The notes: a model not told the origin generated them from the letters alone. Shown: positions 49,964 through 58,778, counted from the first letter of the stretch. The stretch: DNA of 64,000 bases from Solobacterium moorei (GCF_036323475.1 NZ_AP028934.1:744001-808000), one strand, 5' to 3'. Program-made: numbers and translations.

Positions 49964-51229
49964 ATGGTACTTGCATTAGTATTGTTTGTTGTCATGTATA
50001 CATTCTTATTGGCACTTCCTGAAAAACGTCCATACGTTGCACTTATTGCGGCAGGGGTATTTATTTTGTTAGGAATTTTACCGTTAGGGAATGTCATTGG
50101 CGCTGTTGATTGGAATATTATTCTAATGTTGGCTGGTACGATGATGGTTGTACAGTTATTCATTGAAAGTCAAATGCCTGCATTAATGGCAGAGGGATTA
50201 TTAAAAGCTGTTCCAAATATTCAATGGGCAGTAGTTGTATTGAGCATTTTCTCTGGAGTTATTTCTGCGTTTGTTGATAATGTTGCGACAGTATTGATGG
50301 TTGCACCTGTTGGTTTAGCAGTATCAAAGAAATTAAAGACAAATCCTATTCCAGTATTAATTGCGATAGCAGTTTCTAGTAACCTACAGGGTGCTGCGAC
50401 TTTAGTAGGGGATACAACAAGTATTCTTCTAGGTGGTTATGCGAACATGAGTTTCAATGATTTCTTTGTATTCATGGGGAAACCTGGTATTGCGTTATCA
50501 GTAGAAATTGGTGCTGCAATGACAATTCCAGTATTACTATTCTTGTTTAGAAAATCAAAAGATCCCATTCATGAGGAAATTACTACGAAGGTAACAGACT
50601 TTGTACCTTCATTGTTGATGATTGGTGTGATTGCGACACTTATTATCGCTTCCCAGTTTGAAAATAAACCACAACTTACCAATGGCCTAATCTGCATGAG
50701 CTATGCATTGATTGGAATCATCTATAGAGCAATCCGTGAAAAGTCAACCGATGTTGTAAAGCGTGCGATTCAAGCGATTGATTTTAATACTTTATTTCTA
50801 TTAATTGGTTTGTTTATGGTAATTTCAGGTATTACAGAAGCAGGCGTGATTGATGCGATAGCAGAACTCTTTGTAAAACTAGGTGGTAGTTCTGTATTTG
50901 TGATGTATACAATGATTGTATTTGTATCGGTAATCATCTCTGCTTTTGTGGATAATATTCCATATGTTGCGACAATGCTACCAGTCGTGCAGGGGATAGC
51001 GAACTCGATGGGTGTAGAACCATATGTTCTATACTTTGGATTATTAATTGGTGCAACACTCGGTGGTAACTTAACACCGGTTGGTGCGAGTGCAAATATT
51101 GCGGCAATTGGCATTTTGAATAAAGAGGGATATAAAGTTTCTTCTAAAGACTTCTTCCGCATAGGGATTCCGTTTACGCTAATTGCAGTATTTTCCGGTT
51201 ACATCGTAACTTGGCTTATTTGGGGATAA
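49964..51229 (+). CDS. Ion transporter, ArsB/NhaD/SLC13 superfamily
   Basis: A 421-aa membrane transporter with about 11 hydrophobic helices. Inverted-repeat signature motifs are visible: AFVDNVATVLMVAPV and AFVDNIPYVATMLPV (the two xDN loops), plus GAATLVGDTTSILLGGYANM and GATLGGNLTPVGASANI (substrate-binding hairpins). This pattern covers anion transporters and Na+/H+ antiporters, and the substrate cannot be chosen by eye. The start is 49964, after GGAGG; the longer frame includes the promoter. Confidence 0.85.
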   Translation: MVLALVLFVVMYTFLLALPEKRPYVALIAAGVFILLGILPLGNVIGAVDWNIILMLAGTMMVVQLFIESQMPALMAEGLLKAVPNIQWAVVVLSIFSGVISAFVDNVATVLMVAPVGLAVSKKLKTNPIPVLIAIAVSSNLQGAATLVGDTTSILLGGYANMSFNDFFVFMGKPGIALSVEIGAAMTIPVLLFLFRKSKDPIHEEITTKVTDFVPSLLMIGVIATLIIASQFENKPQLTNGLICMSYALIGIIYRAIREKSTDVVKRAIQAIDFNTLFLLIGLFMVISGITEAGVIDAIAELFVKLGGSSVFVMYTMIVFVSVIISAFVDNIPYVATMLPVVQGIANSMGVEPYVLYFGLLIGATLGGNLTPVGASANIAAIGILNKEGYKVSSKDFFRIGIPFTLIAVFSGYIVTWLIWG

Positions 51230-51235
51230 ATCGAT

Positions 51236-51269
51236 AAAATAGACTTCTTCTGAGGGAGAAGTCTATTTT
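51236..51269. terminator. Bidirectional terminator after the transporter gene
   Basis: A perfect 13-bp stem AAAATAGACTTCT/AGAAGTCTATTTT with an 8-nt loop. Confidence 0.9.
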
Positions 51270-51281
51270 GTAAAATTATTT

Positions 51282-51809
51282 TCTAACAGTAAACAAAAAT
51301 GGCCTAGACAAGAAGAGAGGATTATCTAAGAGCCAACTCTGTATCGTTGTGGCAATCGATTGTCACAAAAATACATACGCTGTTATTTGTGGTCATGGAA
51401 AGCCATCTGCTTCACGTATCTTTGAAGCGCTAAAGAATCATATCGCTTCCGGATCAACACTAGTACATGATGGCGAAAGAGCACATGACAAGCTGATAAA
51501 AGAATTAGATTTGAAAGAAGAATTCTATAAAGCCAATACACACGACAAAGAATATCTAGAGAACATGGCATTGATAAACAATATGTGCTCGTGGTTAAAA
51601 AGGTATATCTATCGCTTCATTGGGATGAGAATGACTAATCTACAATCCTATTTAAATTGGTTTGTATATCTGTTTAGAGTAAAAGGTGCAGTAGAACTGT
51701 GGCCAAAGATGGATAGAATTTTACGACATTTGATATTATTCAACGGAACATATAAGAGAAATACTTGATTTCATCGCATTTCCATAGGCCATTTTTGTTT
51801 ACTGTTAGA
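51282..51809 (+). mobile_element. Internally deleted IS1595-family element with intact ends
   Basis: A 528-bp element bounded by perfect 25-bp inverted repeats starting TCTAACAGTAAACAAAAA (51282-51306 and 51785-51809) and flanked by an 8-bp direct repeat AATTATTT (51274-51281 and 51810-51817). The 8-bp duplication fits IS1595. The inside holds only the C-terminal third of the transposase, so it cannot move on its own but could be mobilised in trans. Confidence 0.88.
51310..51768 (+). pseudogene. Truncated IS1595-family transposase (C-terminal part)
   Basis: The frame is open from 51310 (KKRGLSKSQLCIVVAIDCHKN) to the stop at 51768. It contains the ISXO2-like DDE core end: AIDCHKNTYAVICGHGKP, HDGERAHDKLI, and the C-terminal NNMCSWLKRYIYRFIGMRMTNLQSYLNWFVYLFR. 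The N-terminal zinc-binding region and first catalytic part are missing, as about 500 bp have been lost directly behind the left repeat. No start codon with a ribosome site is present. Confidence 0.88.
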
Positions 51810-51883
51810 AATTATTTTATTTTTACCTTGCCAAACAGATATTTTCTTGCTATATTTATATAGCACTAATTTTAATGTGTATT

Positions 51884-51960
51884 GCGCCGATAGCTCAACT
51901 GGATAGAGCATTTGACTACGAATCAAAAGGTTGCGGGTTCGACTCCTGCTCGGCGCGCCA
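51884..51960 (+). tRNA. tRNA-Arg (anticodon ACG)
   Basis: 77-nt cloverleaf with acceptor GCGCCGA/TCGGCGC, encoded CCA, anticodon loop CTACGAA reading ACG (inosine-modified in vivo). First of a seven-tRNA cluster. Confidence 0.95.
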
Positions 51961-51962
51961 TT

Positions 51963-52039
51963 CGGGATGTAGCACAGCTTGGTAGTGTACTTGATTTGGG
52001 ATCAAGGGGTCGCAGGTTCGAATCCTGTCATCCCGACCA
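51963..52039 (+). tRNA. tRNA-Pro (anticodon TGG)
   Basis: 77 nt, acceptor CGGGATG with 3' CATCCCG, encoded CCA, anticodon loop TTTGGGA. Confidence 0.95.
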
Positions 52040-52043
52040 TGAT

Positions 52044-52120
52044 GGCGAGGTAGCTTAGTTGGCTAGAGCAATCGGTTCATACCCGGTAGGTCGTGAGTTC
52101 GAGTCTCACTCTCGCTACCA
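52044..52120 (+). tRNA. tRNA-Met elongator (anticodon CAT)
   Basis: 77 nt, acceptor GGCGAGG/TCTCGCT, CCA encoded, anticodon loop TTCATAC. The acceptor and the GGCTAGAGC D-arm resemble elongator tRNA-Met rather than initiator. Confidence 0.9.
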
Positions 52121-52168
52121 TTACTATTTAAGAACGAGATGTAACATGCATCTTGCAAGAAACATCTC

Positions 52169-52242
52169 GGACCCTTAGCTCAGTTGGTCAGAGCTGTCGG
52201 CTCATAACCGACTGGTCGAAGGTTCGAGTCCTTCAGGGTCCA
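52169..52242 (+). tRNA. tRNA-Ile2 (anticodon CAT, lysidine-modified)
   Basis: 74 nt, acceptor GGACCCT/AGGGTCC, A73, anticodon loop CTCATAA. The sequence is like Firmicutes tRNA-Ile with CAT anticodon that TilS converts to read AUA. CCA is not encoded (CTG follows). Confidence 0.85.
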
Positions 52243-52249
52243 CTGAAAC

Positions 52250-52340
52250 GGAGGAATACCCAAGTGGTTGAAGGGTCCGGTCTTGAAAACCGGTAGGTCG
52301 AGAAATCGGCGCCTGGGTTCGAATCCCAGTTCCTCCGCCA
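52250..52340 (+). tRNA. tRNA-Ser (anticodon TGA)
   Basis: 91 nt, acceptor GGAGGAA/TTCCTCC, G73, CCA encoded, long variable arm, anticodon loop CTTGAAA. Confidence 0.95.
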
Positions 52341-52369
52341 TTTAAATTATGTTCTTCGGAACAACACAT

Positions 52370-52446
52370 CGCGAGGTAGAGCAGCCTGGTAGCTCGTCGG
52401 GCCCATAACCCGGAGGTCGTTGGTTCAAATCCTTCCCTCGCAACCA
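52370..52446 (+). tRNA. Initiator tRNA-fMet (anticodon CAT)
   Basis: 77 nt. C1-A72 mismatch in CGCGAGG/CCTCGCA, and three G-C pairs (GGG/CCC) next to the anticodon loop CCCATAA are the initiator identity elements. CCA encoded. Confidence 0.95.
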
Positions 52447-52449
52447 TTT

Positions 52450-52522
52450 GGCTCTGTAGCTCAGTCGGTAGAGCAAAGGACTGAAAATCCTTGTGTCGCC
52501 AGTTCGATTCTGGCTGGAGCCA
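52450..52522 (+). tRNA. tRNA-Phe (anticodon GAA)
   Basis: 73 nt to A73, acceptor GGCTCTG with 3' GGAGCC, anticodon loop CTGAAAA. CCA is not fully encoded (CCT follows). Last tRNA of the cluster. Confidence 0.92.
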
Positions 52523-52526
52523 CCTG

Positions 52527-52552
52527 AAAACCTGTAGAAATACAGGTTTTTT
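52527..52552 (+). terminator. Terminator of the tRNA cluster
   Basis: AAAACCTGTA-GAAA-TACAGGTTTT, a perfect 10-bp stem with a GAAA loop, then TT. Confidence 0.92.
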
Positions 52553-52594
52553 CTTCGCTTATGCAGGATGTAATCATTCGATATTCCTATAATC

Positions 52595-53128
52595 TTATTT
52601 CTTCACTTCTGTTTCATACCAACCATCTACGCCTGGATCAATAACCGTTTGTTCTGTATCTACTCTTACAGATCCATATACAGGTGCGTAATAGTCGTAT
52701 ACACCACCATGATGTAAACAGGCTCCTTTTCCTTTCGCGTTACTAGGAGACCAGCTTCCGTCATTGCATTGCGTTTTATAATCTACAATTTGAGTTTCAT
52801 ATGTTGTTACAATTTCGATATGACTTGATTCAGGAATTGCTGGATGATAAATAAATTTAGAATAGACAATACCATCTACCTGACAGTTAGCCGTTATCGT
52901 TGTGCCATCACAAGTAGGGACTGGTGTTGGAGTAGGCTTTGGAGTAGGTTTAGGTGTTGGTTTTGGGACTGAAACAGTTGTTGTAGTTTGTGCTACATGT
53001 TCTGTATCAACGGATGTTTGGTGTTTGTCTTCATTTTTCGAGCTGCTAGAACAGCCATAAGAAAATAATAAAAATACGGTCAACGTTGCTTTACAAATCT
53101 GCTGTACAAAATGATGTGTATGAATCAT
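52595..53128 (-). CDS. Lipoprotein with Pro-rich linker and DUF3761 domain
   Basis: A 177-aa lipoprotein: hydrophobic N-terminus with lipobox FSYGC (Cys26), a Ser/Thr-rich and Pro-rich linker (PKPTPKPTPKPTPTPVP, about 55-71), then a small C-terminal domain. The segment CNDGSWSPSNAKGKGACLHHGGV is the DUF3761 signature (C-x-DGS...GxCxHHGG), with a His-His pair that may bind metal. The PT-repeat linker suggests it spans the cell wall. Role unknown. Confidence 0.8.
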   Translation of the reverse strand: MIHTHHFVQQICKATLTVFLLFSYGCSSSSKNEDKHQTSVDTEHVAQTTTTVSVPKPTPKPTPKPTPTPVPTCDGTTITANCQVDGIVYSKFIYHPAIPESSHIEIVTTYETQIVDYKTQCNDGSWSPSNAKGKGACLHHGGVYDYYAPVYGSVRVDTEQTVIDPGVDGWYETEVKK

Positions 53129-53336
53129 GTTCCCCTCCGATTTATCACAATGAGTTTAGAATGATATTTTGAAATGATAAAAACTTGCTGTTGTGATGCA
53201 ATGATTCAATGGTTTAGCACTGTTTATGTAAACGAGATCTTTAAGCAGTGTATGGATGAATTACTACTAATATCATAAAAAGAAATGTGAAAATTGTAAA
53301 TTTATTTTTGATAGGATATTTTGATATACTAAACAT

Positions 53337-54227
53337 ATGAAAAAGATATTAATTATAGGATCGGCACATGTAGACTTTGTTTCGCATGTCGATAAACTTC
53401 CGCAAGGAAATGAAGAGTTTAACGTTATAAAACAAGAACAAATTATCAGTGGTACAGGTTTTAAAGCTGCTGATGTATTTCAACATTTTGATTTTCCGTA
53501 TGAATTATATGCGCCGATTGGTACCGGTATTTATGGCGAAACTGTAGAGGCAGAAATGGTAGCACATAATCTACCAATTAATGTAAGAACGGAGCTAGTA
53601 AATGGTTGTACCTATCACATGGTTGATGAAGAAGGGAATCAAACCTATTTTAGTGTGCCTGGCGGTGAATATAACTTCGATATGTCATTTGTACAGACAT
53701 TAGAGAAAGATGATATCCATGCAGTATTAATCTATGGAGAAATGTTAAGTGAAGAAGGTGTGGTTGATTTATTGAATACTTTAGATGATTTAGAAAAACC
53801 TATCTATTTTGTACCAGGTGAATTTGGTGATCAGATGGATGAGGATGTTTTCCGTGCACTTTGTTCATTAAACCCAATACTATTACTATCTGAAACAGAT
53901 GCATATTATCTCTCTCTTGAAAAGTACCATGATTTCAAACTGACAGCAGAATACTTACATACAATGACTAGTTCAGATGTTTTAATTTTTAAGAATGATG
54001 AAGGTGTGTATTGTTATGGAGATGAGAAGTTCTTGTTACCATGCGAGCATGTATCTGATGTCGAATTGCAAGCTGCTGTATTTGTTCTTGCACAATTAGC
54101 TGGTGTTGATGTGAAGAACAGTATGGCGTTTATGTGTGACTTTGCTCAAAAGTTAGTACATGATTGGGATGATTTTACCTTTGCAGAAGGTAAGATTAGA
54201 CTTGCAGAAATTATCGCACAGAAGTAA
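53337..54227 (+). CDS. PfkB-family protein, probably catalytically degenerate
   Basis: A 296-aa ribokinase-fold protein. The N-terminal half is clear: IIGSAHVDFVSHVDKLPQGNEE and ISGTGFKAADVFQHF, the latter replacing the usual GGxGxN. In the C-terminal region where active members have DTxGAGD it reads HVSDVELQAAVFVLAQLAGV, so the anion hole and catalytic Asp are absent. It is therefore probably not a kinase, and may bind a ligand or act as a regulator. The P-type ATPase start codon overlaps its stop by one base, so the two are co-translated. Confidence 0.78.
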   Translation: MKKILIIGSAHVDFVSHVDKLPQGNEEFNVIKQEQIISGTGFKAADVFQHFDFPYELYAPIGTGIYGETVEAEMVAHNLPINVRTELVNGCTYHMVDEEGNQTYFSVPGGEYNFDMSFVQTLEKDDIHAVLIYGEMLSEEGVVDLLNTLDDLEKPIYFVPGEFGDQMDEDVFRALCSLNPILLLSETDAYYLSLEKYHDFKLTAEYLHTMTSSDVLIFKNDEGVYCYGDEKFLLPCEHVSDVELQAAVFVLAQLAGVDVKNSMAFMCDFAQKLVHDWDDFTFAEGKIRLAEIIAQK

Positions 54228-56503
54228 TGTCAAAAAAAGGACTTACAACAAGTGAAATAAACCAGCGTATTCAAGAAAATAAAGTAAATGGTGAATCAAA
54301 GAAATTATCAAAGTCGACGATAAATATCATTAAGGAAAATATCTTTACATATTTTAATTTCTTAAATATCGTGCTTTTTGTATTTGTATTTACGACTGGC
54401 AAATATCAAAATGCAATGTTTATGGGTGCGGTTATTACAAACGCGCTCATTGGAATCATTCAAGAAATGCGTGCGAAAAAATTATTGGATCAGATACGTA
54501 TTCTTACAACCACTAAAGTGAACGCTTGCCGTGACGATGCGTGGATAGAAATTTCTGTCGATGAGATTGTGCAAGATGATTTATTAAGCTTACAAGCAGG
54601 GATTCAGATACCAATTGATGGAATCGTAGTAGAAGGTAGTCTTGAAGTAAATGAAAGCCTTCTGACGGGTGAATCTGAACCGGTTTATAAAAAAGTTGGG
54701 TATACTGTTTATAGTGGGACAATAGTACTAAGTGGAGATGCGGAAGTATCTGTTACTAAAGTAGGGCACGATCGCCAATCCGAAAAGATTATGGAGGGCG
54801 CAAAGATATCTGGGTTTCAGAAGAGTGCGCTACAGAAGGATTTACAGAAACTTATCAAGATTGTATCTGTCTTAATTGTTCCTGTCGCATTGATACTTGC
54901 GGGAATGCAGATGGGAGTGAAGGAGTTAGGGTATTCAGATATCGTATTAAATACATCAGCCGCAATCATTGGTATGATTCCAGAAGGTTTAGTCGTACTA
55001 ACGAGTGTTGCCCTAGCCGTTTCTACGATGCGTTTATTAAAATTCAAGGCACTTGTGCAGGAACTGTATTCGATTGAAGGTCTTGCAAGGGTTGATGTGG
55101 TATGCCTTGATAAAACAGGTACATTAACACAAGGAGACATGCAGGTTGATCATGTTGAAATTGTCAGTGATATTTCTGAGATGAATCTACGTGCATATAT
55201 GCAAGCATATTTAGAGATGGAAAAACATCCAAATCCTACTGCGAAAGCTTTGTTGGAGTATTTCAAGAGTGATACAAAAATTCAAGTAGATAGTTTTCAA
55301 CCGTTTGCGAGTGAACGCAAATATACAAGTGCTTATTTGCATGATATAGGAACACTATATGTTGGTGCATTTGAGTTTATATTTAACAAAGAAGATGCTG
55401 TCTATCAAACGTATCATGATACGTTTTCTCAAGGAGAGCTGCGTACGATTGCGATAGCACTTACAAGGGAAGACGACAATAAAGAATTATTAGGCTTGGT
55501 ATACATCCGTGATGTGATGCGACCAAATGTAAATGAAACATTAACCTATCTTTCTAAACAAGGTGTTACAATCAAAGTTATCTCTGGTGATTATCCAAAG
55601 ACAGTTTCTTCAATTGCAAGAAAAGCTGGGGTGCCAAATGCAGATAAGTATATCGATTTGTCTGTTGGTGAAATTGATTATGATCAAGTAGTTGAAGAAT
55701 ATACAGTTTTTGGAAGAGTGCTTCCAAAACAAAAGAAAGAACTACTAAAAGCGCTACAGCGTAAACATGTTGTGGCGATGGTAGGGGATGGTGTCAATGA
55801 CATTCCTGCTTTGCGACAAGCTGATGTCTCTATTGCCATGCTTGCAGGTTCATCGGCTGCGAAAGATATTTCTGATATTGTTTTATTAGAAAATGATTTT
55901 AATGTCGTACCTTCTATTGTCTGTGAGGGTAGAAGAGTTATCAATAATATCTCTAGAGCATCTTCAATGTATCTAGTAAAAACGTTATTTTCATTCTTTT
56001 TAACGATTTATGTTGCACTATTTCAAACTGTATATCCGTTTGTACCAGTGCATCTAACAATGATAAGCGCAATCTGTGTAGGAATTCCAACCGTATTCCT
56101 ACAGCTAGAACCTAGCTATGAAAAACTAAATGGTAGATTTTTATTAGATGCATTTTTGCGAGCACTTCCATCCGCAATTACAGTTGTATTGGCTGCAATC
56201 TTTACAAAGGTCTATCGGACATCAACAGGGTTGCCTTTGGAAAGTGCGAATGCAATCCTAGTATTTGTGACAGGTGTTATCTATCTGTATACTTTGTATC
56301 GCATTTATCAACCAACCACAAAGTATCGTTTGACCATTGTTCTCATCATGAGTTTTCTCTTTGTGATCGTCTATTATTTCACGCAATCTATCTTAGGAAT
56401 TTCGTTCGGTTTAGAGTTACTTCCAGTTACACTTTTGACAAGTGTGATAGGCGTTGTATTAGTAACTTTATTAGGCTTTTCATTGACAATGCGTTCAAAA
56501 TAA
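54227..56503 (+). CDS. Cation-transporting P-type ATPase (CtpE-like)
   Basis: A 758-aa P-type ATPase. The motifs are LLTGESEPV (actuator domain), catalytic Asp295 in CLDKTGTLTQ, KVISGDYPKTV and the hinge VAMVGDGVNDIPALRQADVSIAM. Membrane segments flank these, with IPEG in M4 (AIIGMIPEGLVVLTS) as in Ca2+-type pumps. The compact form without heavy-metal domains resembles the CtpE/HAD-IC group that moves Ca2+ or related ions. Substrate is inferred from the family only. Coupled to the PfkB-like gene upstream. Confidence 0.9.
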   Translation: MSKKGLTTSEINQRIQENKVNGESKKLSKSTINIIKENIFTYFNFLNIVLFVFVFTTGKYQNAMFMGAVITNALIGIIQEMRAKKLLDQIRILTTTKVNACRDDAWIEISVDEIVQDDLLSLQAGIQIPIDGIVVEGSLEVNESLLTGESEPVYKKVGYTVYSGTIVLSGDAEVSVTKVGHDRQSEKIMEGAKISGFQKSALQKDLQKLIKIVSVLIVPVALILAGMQMGVKELGYSDIVLNTSAAIIGMIPEGLVVLTSVALAVSTMRLLKFKALVQELYSIEGLARVDVVCLDKTGTLTQGDMQVDHVEIVSDISEMNLRAYMQAYLEMEKHPNPTAKALLEYFKSDTKIQVDSFQPFASERKYTSAYLHDIGTLYVGAFEFIFNKEDAVYQTYHDTFSQGELRTIAIALTREDDNKELLGLVYIRDVMRPNVNETLTYLSKQGVTIKVISGDYPKTVSSIARKAGVPNADKYIDLSVGEIDYDQVVEEYTVFGRVLPKQKKELLKALQRKHVVAMVGDGVNDIPALRQADVSIAMLAGSSAAKDISDIVLLENDFNVVPSIVCEGRRVINNISRASSMYLVKTLFSFFLTIYVALFQTVYPFVPVHLTMISAICVGIPTVFLQLEPSYEKLNGRFLLDAFLRALPSAITVVLAAIFTKVYRTSTGLPLESANAILVFVTGVIYLYTLYRIYQPTTKYRLTIVLIMSFLFVIVYYFTQSILGISFGLELLPVTLLTSVIGVVLVTLLGFSLTMRSK

Positions 56504-56548
56504 ATTCGTGCAATTTAAGGTGAGCTTGTGTATAATTACTATTGCGAT

Positions 56549-56630
56549 GCGGATATGGTGAAACTGGTAGACACGCTGATTTCAGGTGTCAGTGAGGCGA
56601 CTCGTGCAGGTTCGAATCCTGTTATCCGCA
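56549..56630 (+). tRNA. tRNA-Leu (anticodon CAG), intact copy
   Basis: 82 nt, acceptor GCGGATA/TATCCGC, A73, no encoded CCA, variable arm typical of tRNA-Leu, anticodon loop TTCAGGT reading CAG (codon CUG). A -10-like TATAAT lies at 56531-56536. From its third base onward it lies in the 163-bp repeat created by the IS1634-type insertion. Confidence 0.92.
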
Positions 56631-56713
56631 CTTATAGTAGTCCGCCCGTTAATCGGGCTTTTTCTTTTGCATAAACATGCGTCATTTGAAGTGAGATTGT
56701 TTATCTTATACAA
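56551..56713 (+). repeat. 163-bp direct repeat (left copy), target duplication of the IS1634-type element
   Basis: Runs from the third base of tRNA-Leu (GGATATGGTG) through its terminator to GTTTATCTTATACAA. It is identical, base for base, to 58616-58778. The two copies exactly flank the insertion element. Confidence 0.95.
56644..56663 (+). terminator. Terminator of tRNA-Leu (first copy)
   Basis: GCCCG-TTAAT-CGGGC followed by TTTTTC. The same terminator is repeated at 58709-58728. Confidence 0.9.
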
Positions 56714-58615
56714 CCTGACTTTAGAGTTAAACATTAAAAAATGGTGTAAAACTACAGATTAGAATCTATAGTTCAACACCTTTTTTAGTTTTGTTGGAGA
56801 TAAAAAATAATTGTCTAAAGGTAATCCTGTCATGTCTGATAATTCGGTAATGAAGTTGGTGCCTATGGATATGTTTGTATAACTGTCTTCTCCTTCAACG
56901 AACTGGAATCCTTTGTAGAATTCATTCAGTTCTGAAGAAGAATATTTGTTTTCCAAGACTTTGAATTGAAATATTCTCTGCAGCAGTACAGTAAGATAAC
57001 ATATTAAGAAATGTCCCTTGATCGTATTCTCAAGCTGTAAATAAACAGGTCTTGCATCTAGGTCTGATTTCATGATTCTGAATGATTCTTCTATCTTCCA
57101 CAGGTTGTGGTATGTTTCATATATCTGTCTGGCATCCACCTTTGTTTCAGATGTGACAAGCATATTGTAACCGGCCAGTTTCAAGTCATTATCTATCGTT
57201 TCCTGATTGATGATGGCCTTTACTTTATCTTCTGTTTCTTCTCCGTTTGAAGTAGATCTGAAAGTGACATATTTTGCGCTTTCCCCATATTCATTTTTCT
57301 TTACAAGTGATACGGACAGACCTTTGGCTTTTTCTACAAGCTTGTTTATTTCATATTTGTGTTTTCTTGCCAGTGTCGGATTGTATGTGACGACTCTTTT
57401 TTCTTTGATGTTTACTTTTTTCTTTTTCCGCTTTCATCTGTATATGTGTATGGAAATTCATCGATGCATTCTTTACAGTAATAAATGATCTTGCCATTTC
57501 TGTCCTTGATTGCTTTGTAGTCATTAGGTAGTAGAACCCATACCTTTTCTGTTTCAGGCAGCTGCTTGACTGATTTGGAAAAGAGATATCCATCGCCGTT
57601 TGCCAAAGCTGAAAGTATATTCTCTGAACAGTTCAGTCCCTTGTCAGCTACCCGTATCGTTTTTCCGTGTACTTCATGTCTTTCCTTCAAGTCTTTCAGT
57701 ACATCTTTCAATACAGGCTTTTCTGATTCATTTCCAGGATACAGCTTCATACCAACAGGAATTTGATTCGCATCCAGCAGTAAGCCCAGCCCAATGACAG
57801 GAGCTTTCCTGTTTTCTTTGCTTGGACCCTTTCTTCTGAAGTCATCTTCTCTGTCAATTTCAAAATAGAAGTTTGTACAGTCAAAATAGGTGATAGCAGT
57901 ATCTATGGAATATTTGTCTTGGACTCTCGAAGTGAACAGTTCAACAATTTTCTCATAGTCATTTCCATAAAATGCCAGGGCACTCAATAGTTGATCGTAG
58001 TTGAATGCATAAGGAATATGAAGCTGAGGAAGGATTTCATAATATGTTTTGTATTTACTGCAGGGAGAAACACAACGAGCATATATAAGAAGAGAAAGAA
58101 CTTCATAAAGTTCAAATTCAAAATCGGTAGTGAATTTATACAGATCAATAAACTTCTTGATATCAAGATCTTCAAGAATGGATTTCAAAGGGAAATAGCC
58201 AAGATATCTTCTTGGAGAAACGGAAGTAATTTTCTTGATCTTATCTTGCTTGTTATACAGATTCATTTTTTCTACTTCATCTTTGTAGAAAGCAACAGGA
58301 TCATCAATACCGGCAGCTTTCAGTTTAGAAACAGAACCAAGAGACCTGATACAACGATGTTTGGTACCTTTGGTAGCAGGAGAATAAAAAGATTCATAAA
58401 CAGCGAGATACGTATTGTTTTGTTGTTTAGCAACCTTAAGGAAATAAGCCATAAAACACCCTCCTATATAATACACCATTACACCATTAAAAGGAATAGA
58501 TAAAAATGAATTTGTCAAGTTTTTGAACAATAAGAAAAGCCCATCAATACTGGACTTGAATTACTTTATTAAAAATGTGCTCCTAAAGATTAATGGTGCT
58601 AACTTCTAAAGACGG
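56714..58615 (-). mobile_element. IS1634-family insertion sequence
   Basis: A 1902-bp element directly between the two 163-bp repeats. Its ends are imperfect inverted repeats: the left starts CCTGACTTTAGAGTTA, the right (complement) CCGTCTTTAGAAGTTA. It carries one transposase gene with a frame interruption. The IS1634/IS1549 group is known for unusually long, variable target duplications, which fits the flanks. Confidence 0.88.
56759..58452 (-). pseudogene. IS1634-family transposase interrupted by a -1 frameshift
   Basis: About 565 codons on the minus strand, starting at ATG 58452 (MAYFLKVAKQ) after GGAGGGTG. The first part reads to TYTDESGKRKK and a TAA at 57412. A shift of -1 in the A-rich stretch there (AAAAAG) restores a frame that continues through KEKRVVTYNPTLARKHKYEIN to the C-terminal DDE part (YHNLWKIEESFRIMKSDLDARPVYLQ, with the IS4-type YREK-like block and final Glu) ending at 56759. 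First Asp in AITYFDCTNFYFE, second in IRVADKGLNCSEN. Either a loss-of-function mutation or a programmed frameshift; the slippery A run makes both possible. Confidence 0.85.
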
Positions 58616-58695
58616 GGATATGGTGAAACTGGTAGACACGCTGATTTCAGGTGTCAGTGAGGCGACTCGTGCAGGTTCGAATCCTGTTATCCGCA
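58614..58695 (+). pseudogene. Second copy of tRNA-Leu (CAG) with a damaged acceptor end
   Basis: Identical to the first copy from its third base, but the first two bases come from the IS end: GGGGATA instead of GCGGATA. The 2-71 pair becomes G-G. It has lost the original promoter. Maturation and charging are probably weakened, but the anticodon and body are intact. Confidence 0.85.
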
Positions 58696-58778
58696 CTTAT
58701 AGTAGTCCGCCCGTTAATCGGGCTTTTTCTTTTGCATAAACATGCGTCATTTGAAGTGAGATTGTTTATCTTATACAA
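58616..58778 (+). repeat. 163-bp direct repeat (right copy)
   Basis: Identical to 56551-56713. It includes tRNA-Leu from base 3, its terminator (58709-58728) and sequence running up to the leader of the acetyltransferase gene, which keeps the original right flank. Confidence 0.95.
58709..58728 (+). terminator. Terminator of the second tRNA-Leu copy
   Basis: GCCCG-TTAAT-CGGGC then TTTTTC, duplicated with the repeat. Confidence 0.88.

Noticed and set aside
56549-58778. Genomic island or prophage integrated in tRNA-Leu
   Set aside because: Direct repeats around a tRNA suggested site-specific integration, but the interval has only an IS transposase and no integrase. The 163-bp repeat covers the whole tRNA and more, unlike an attachment site, and fits IS1634-type target duplication.
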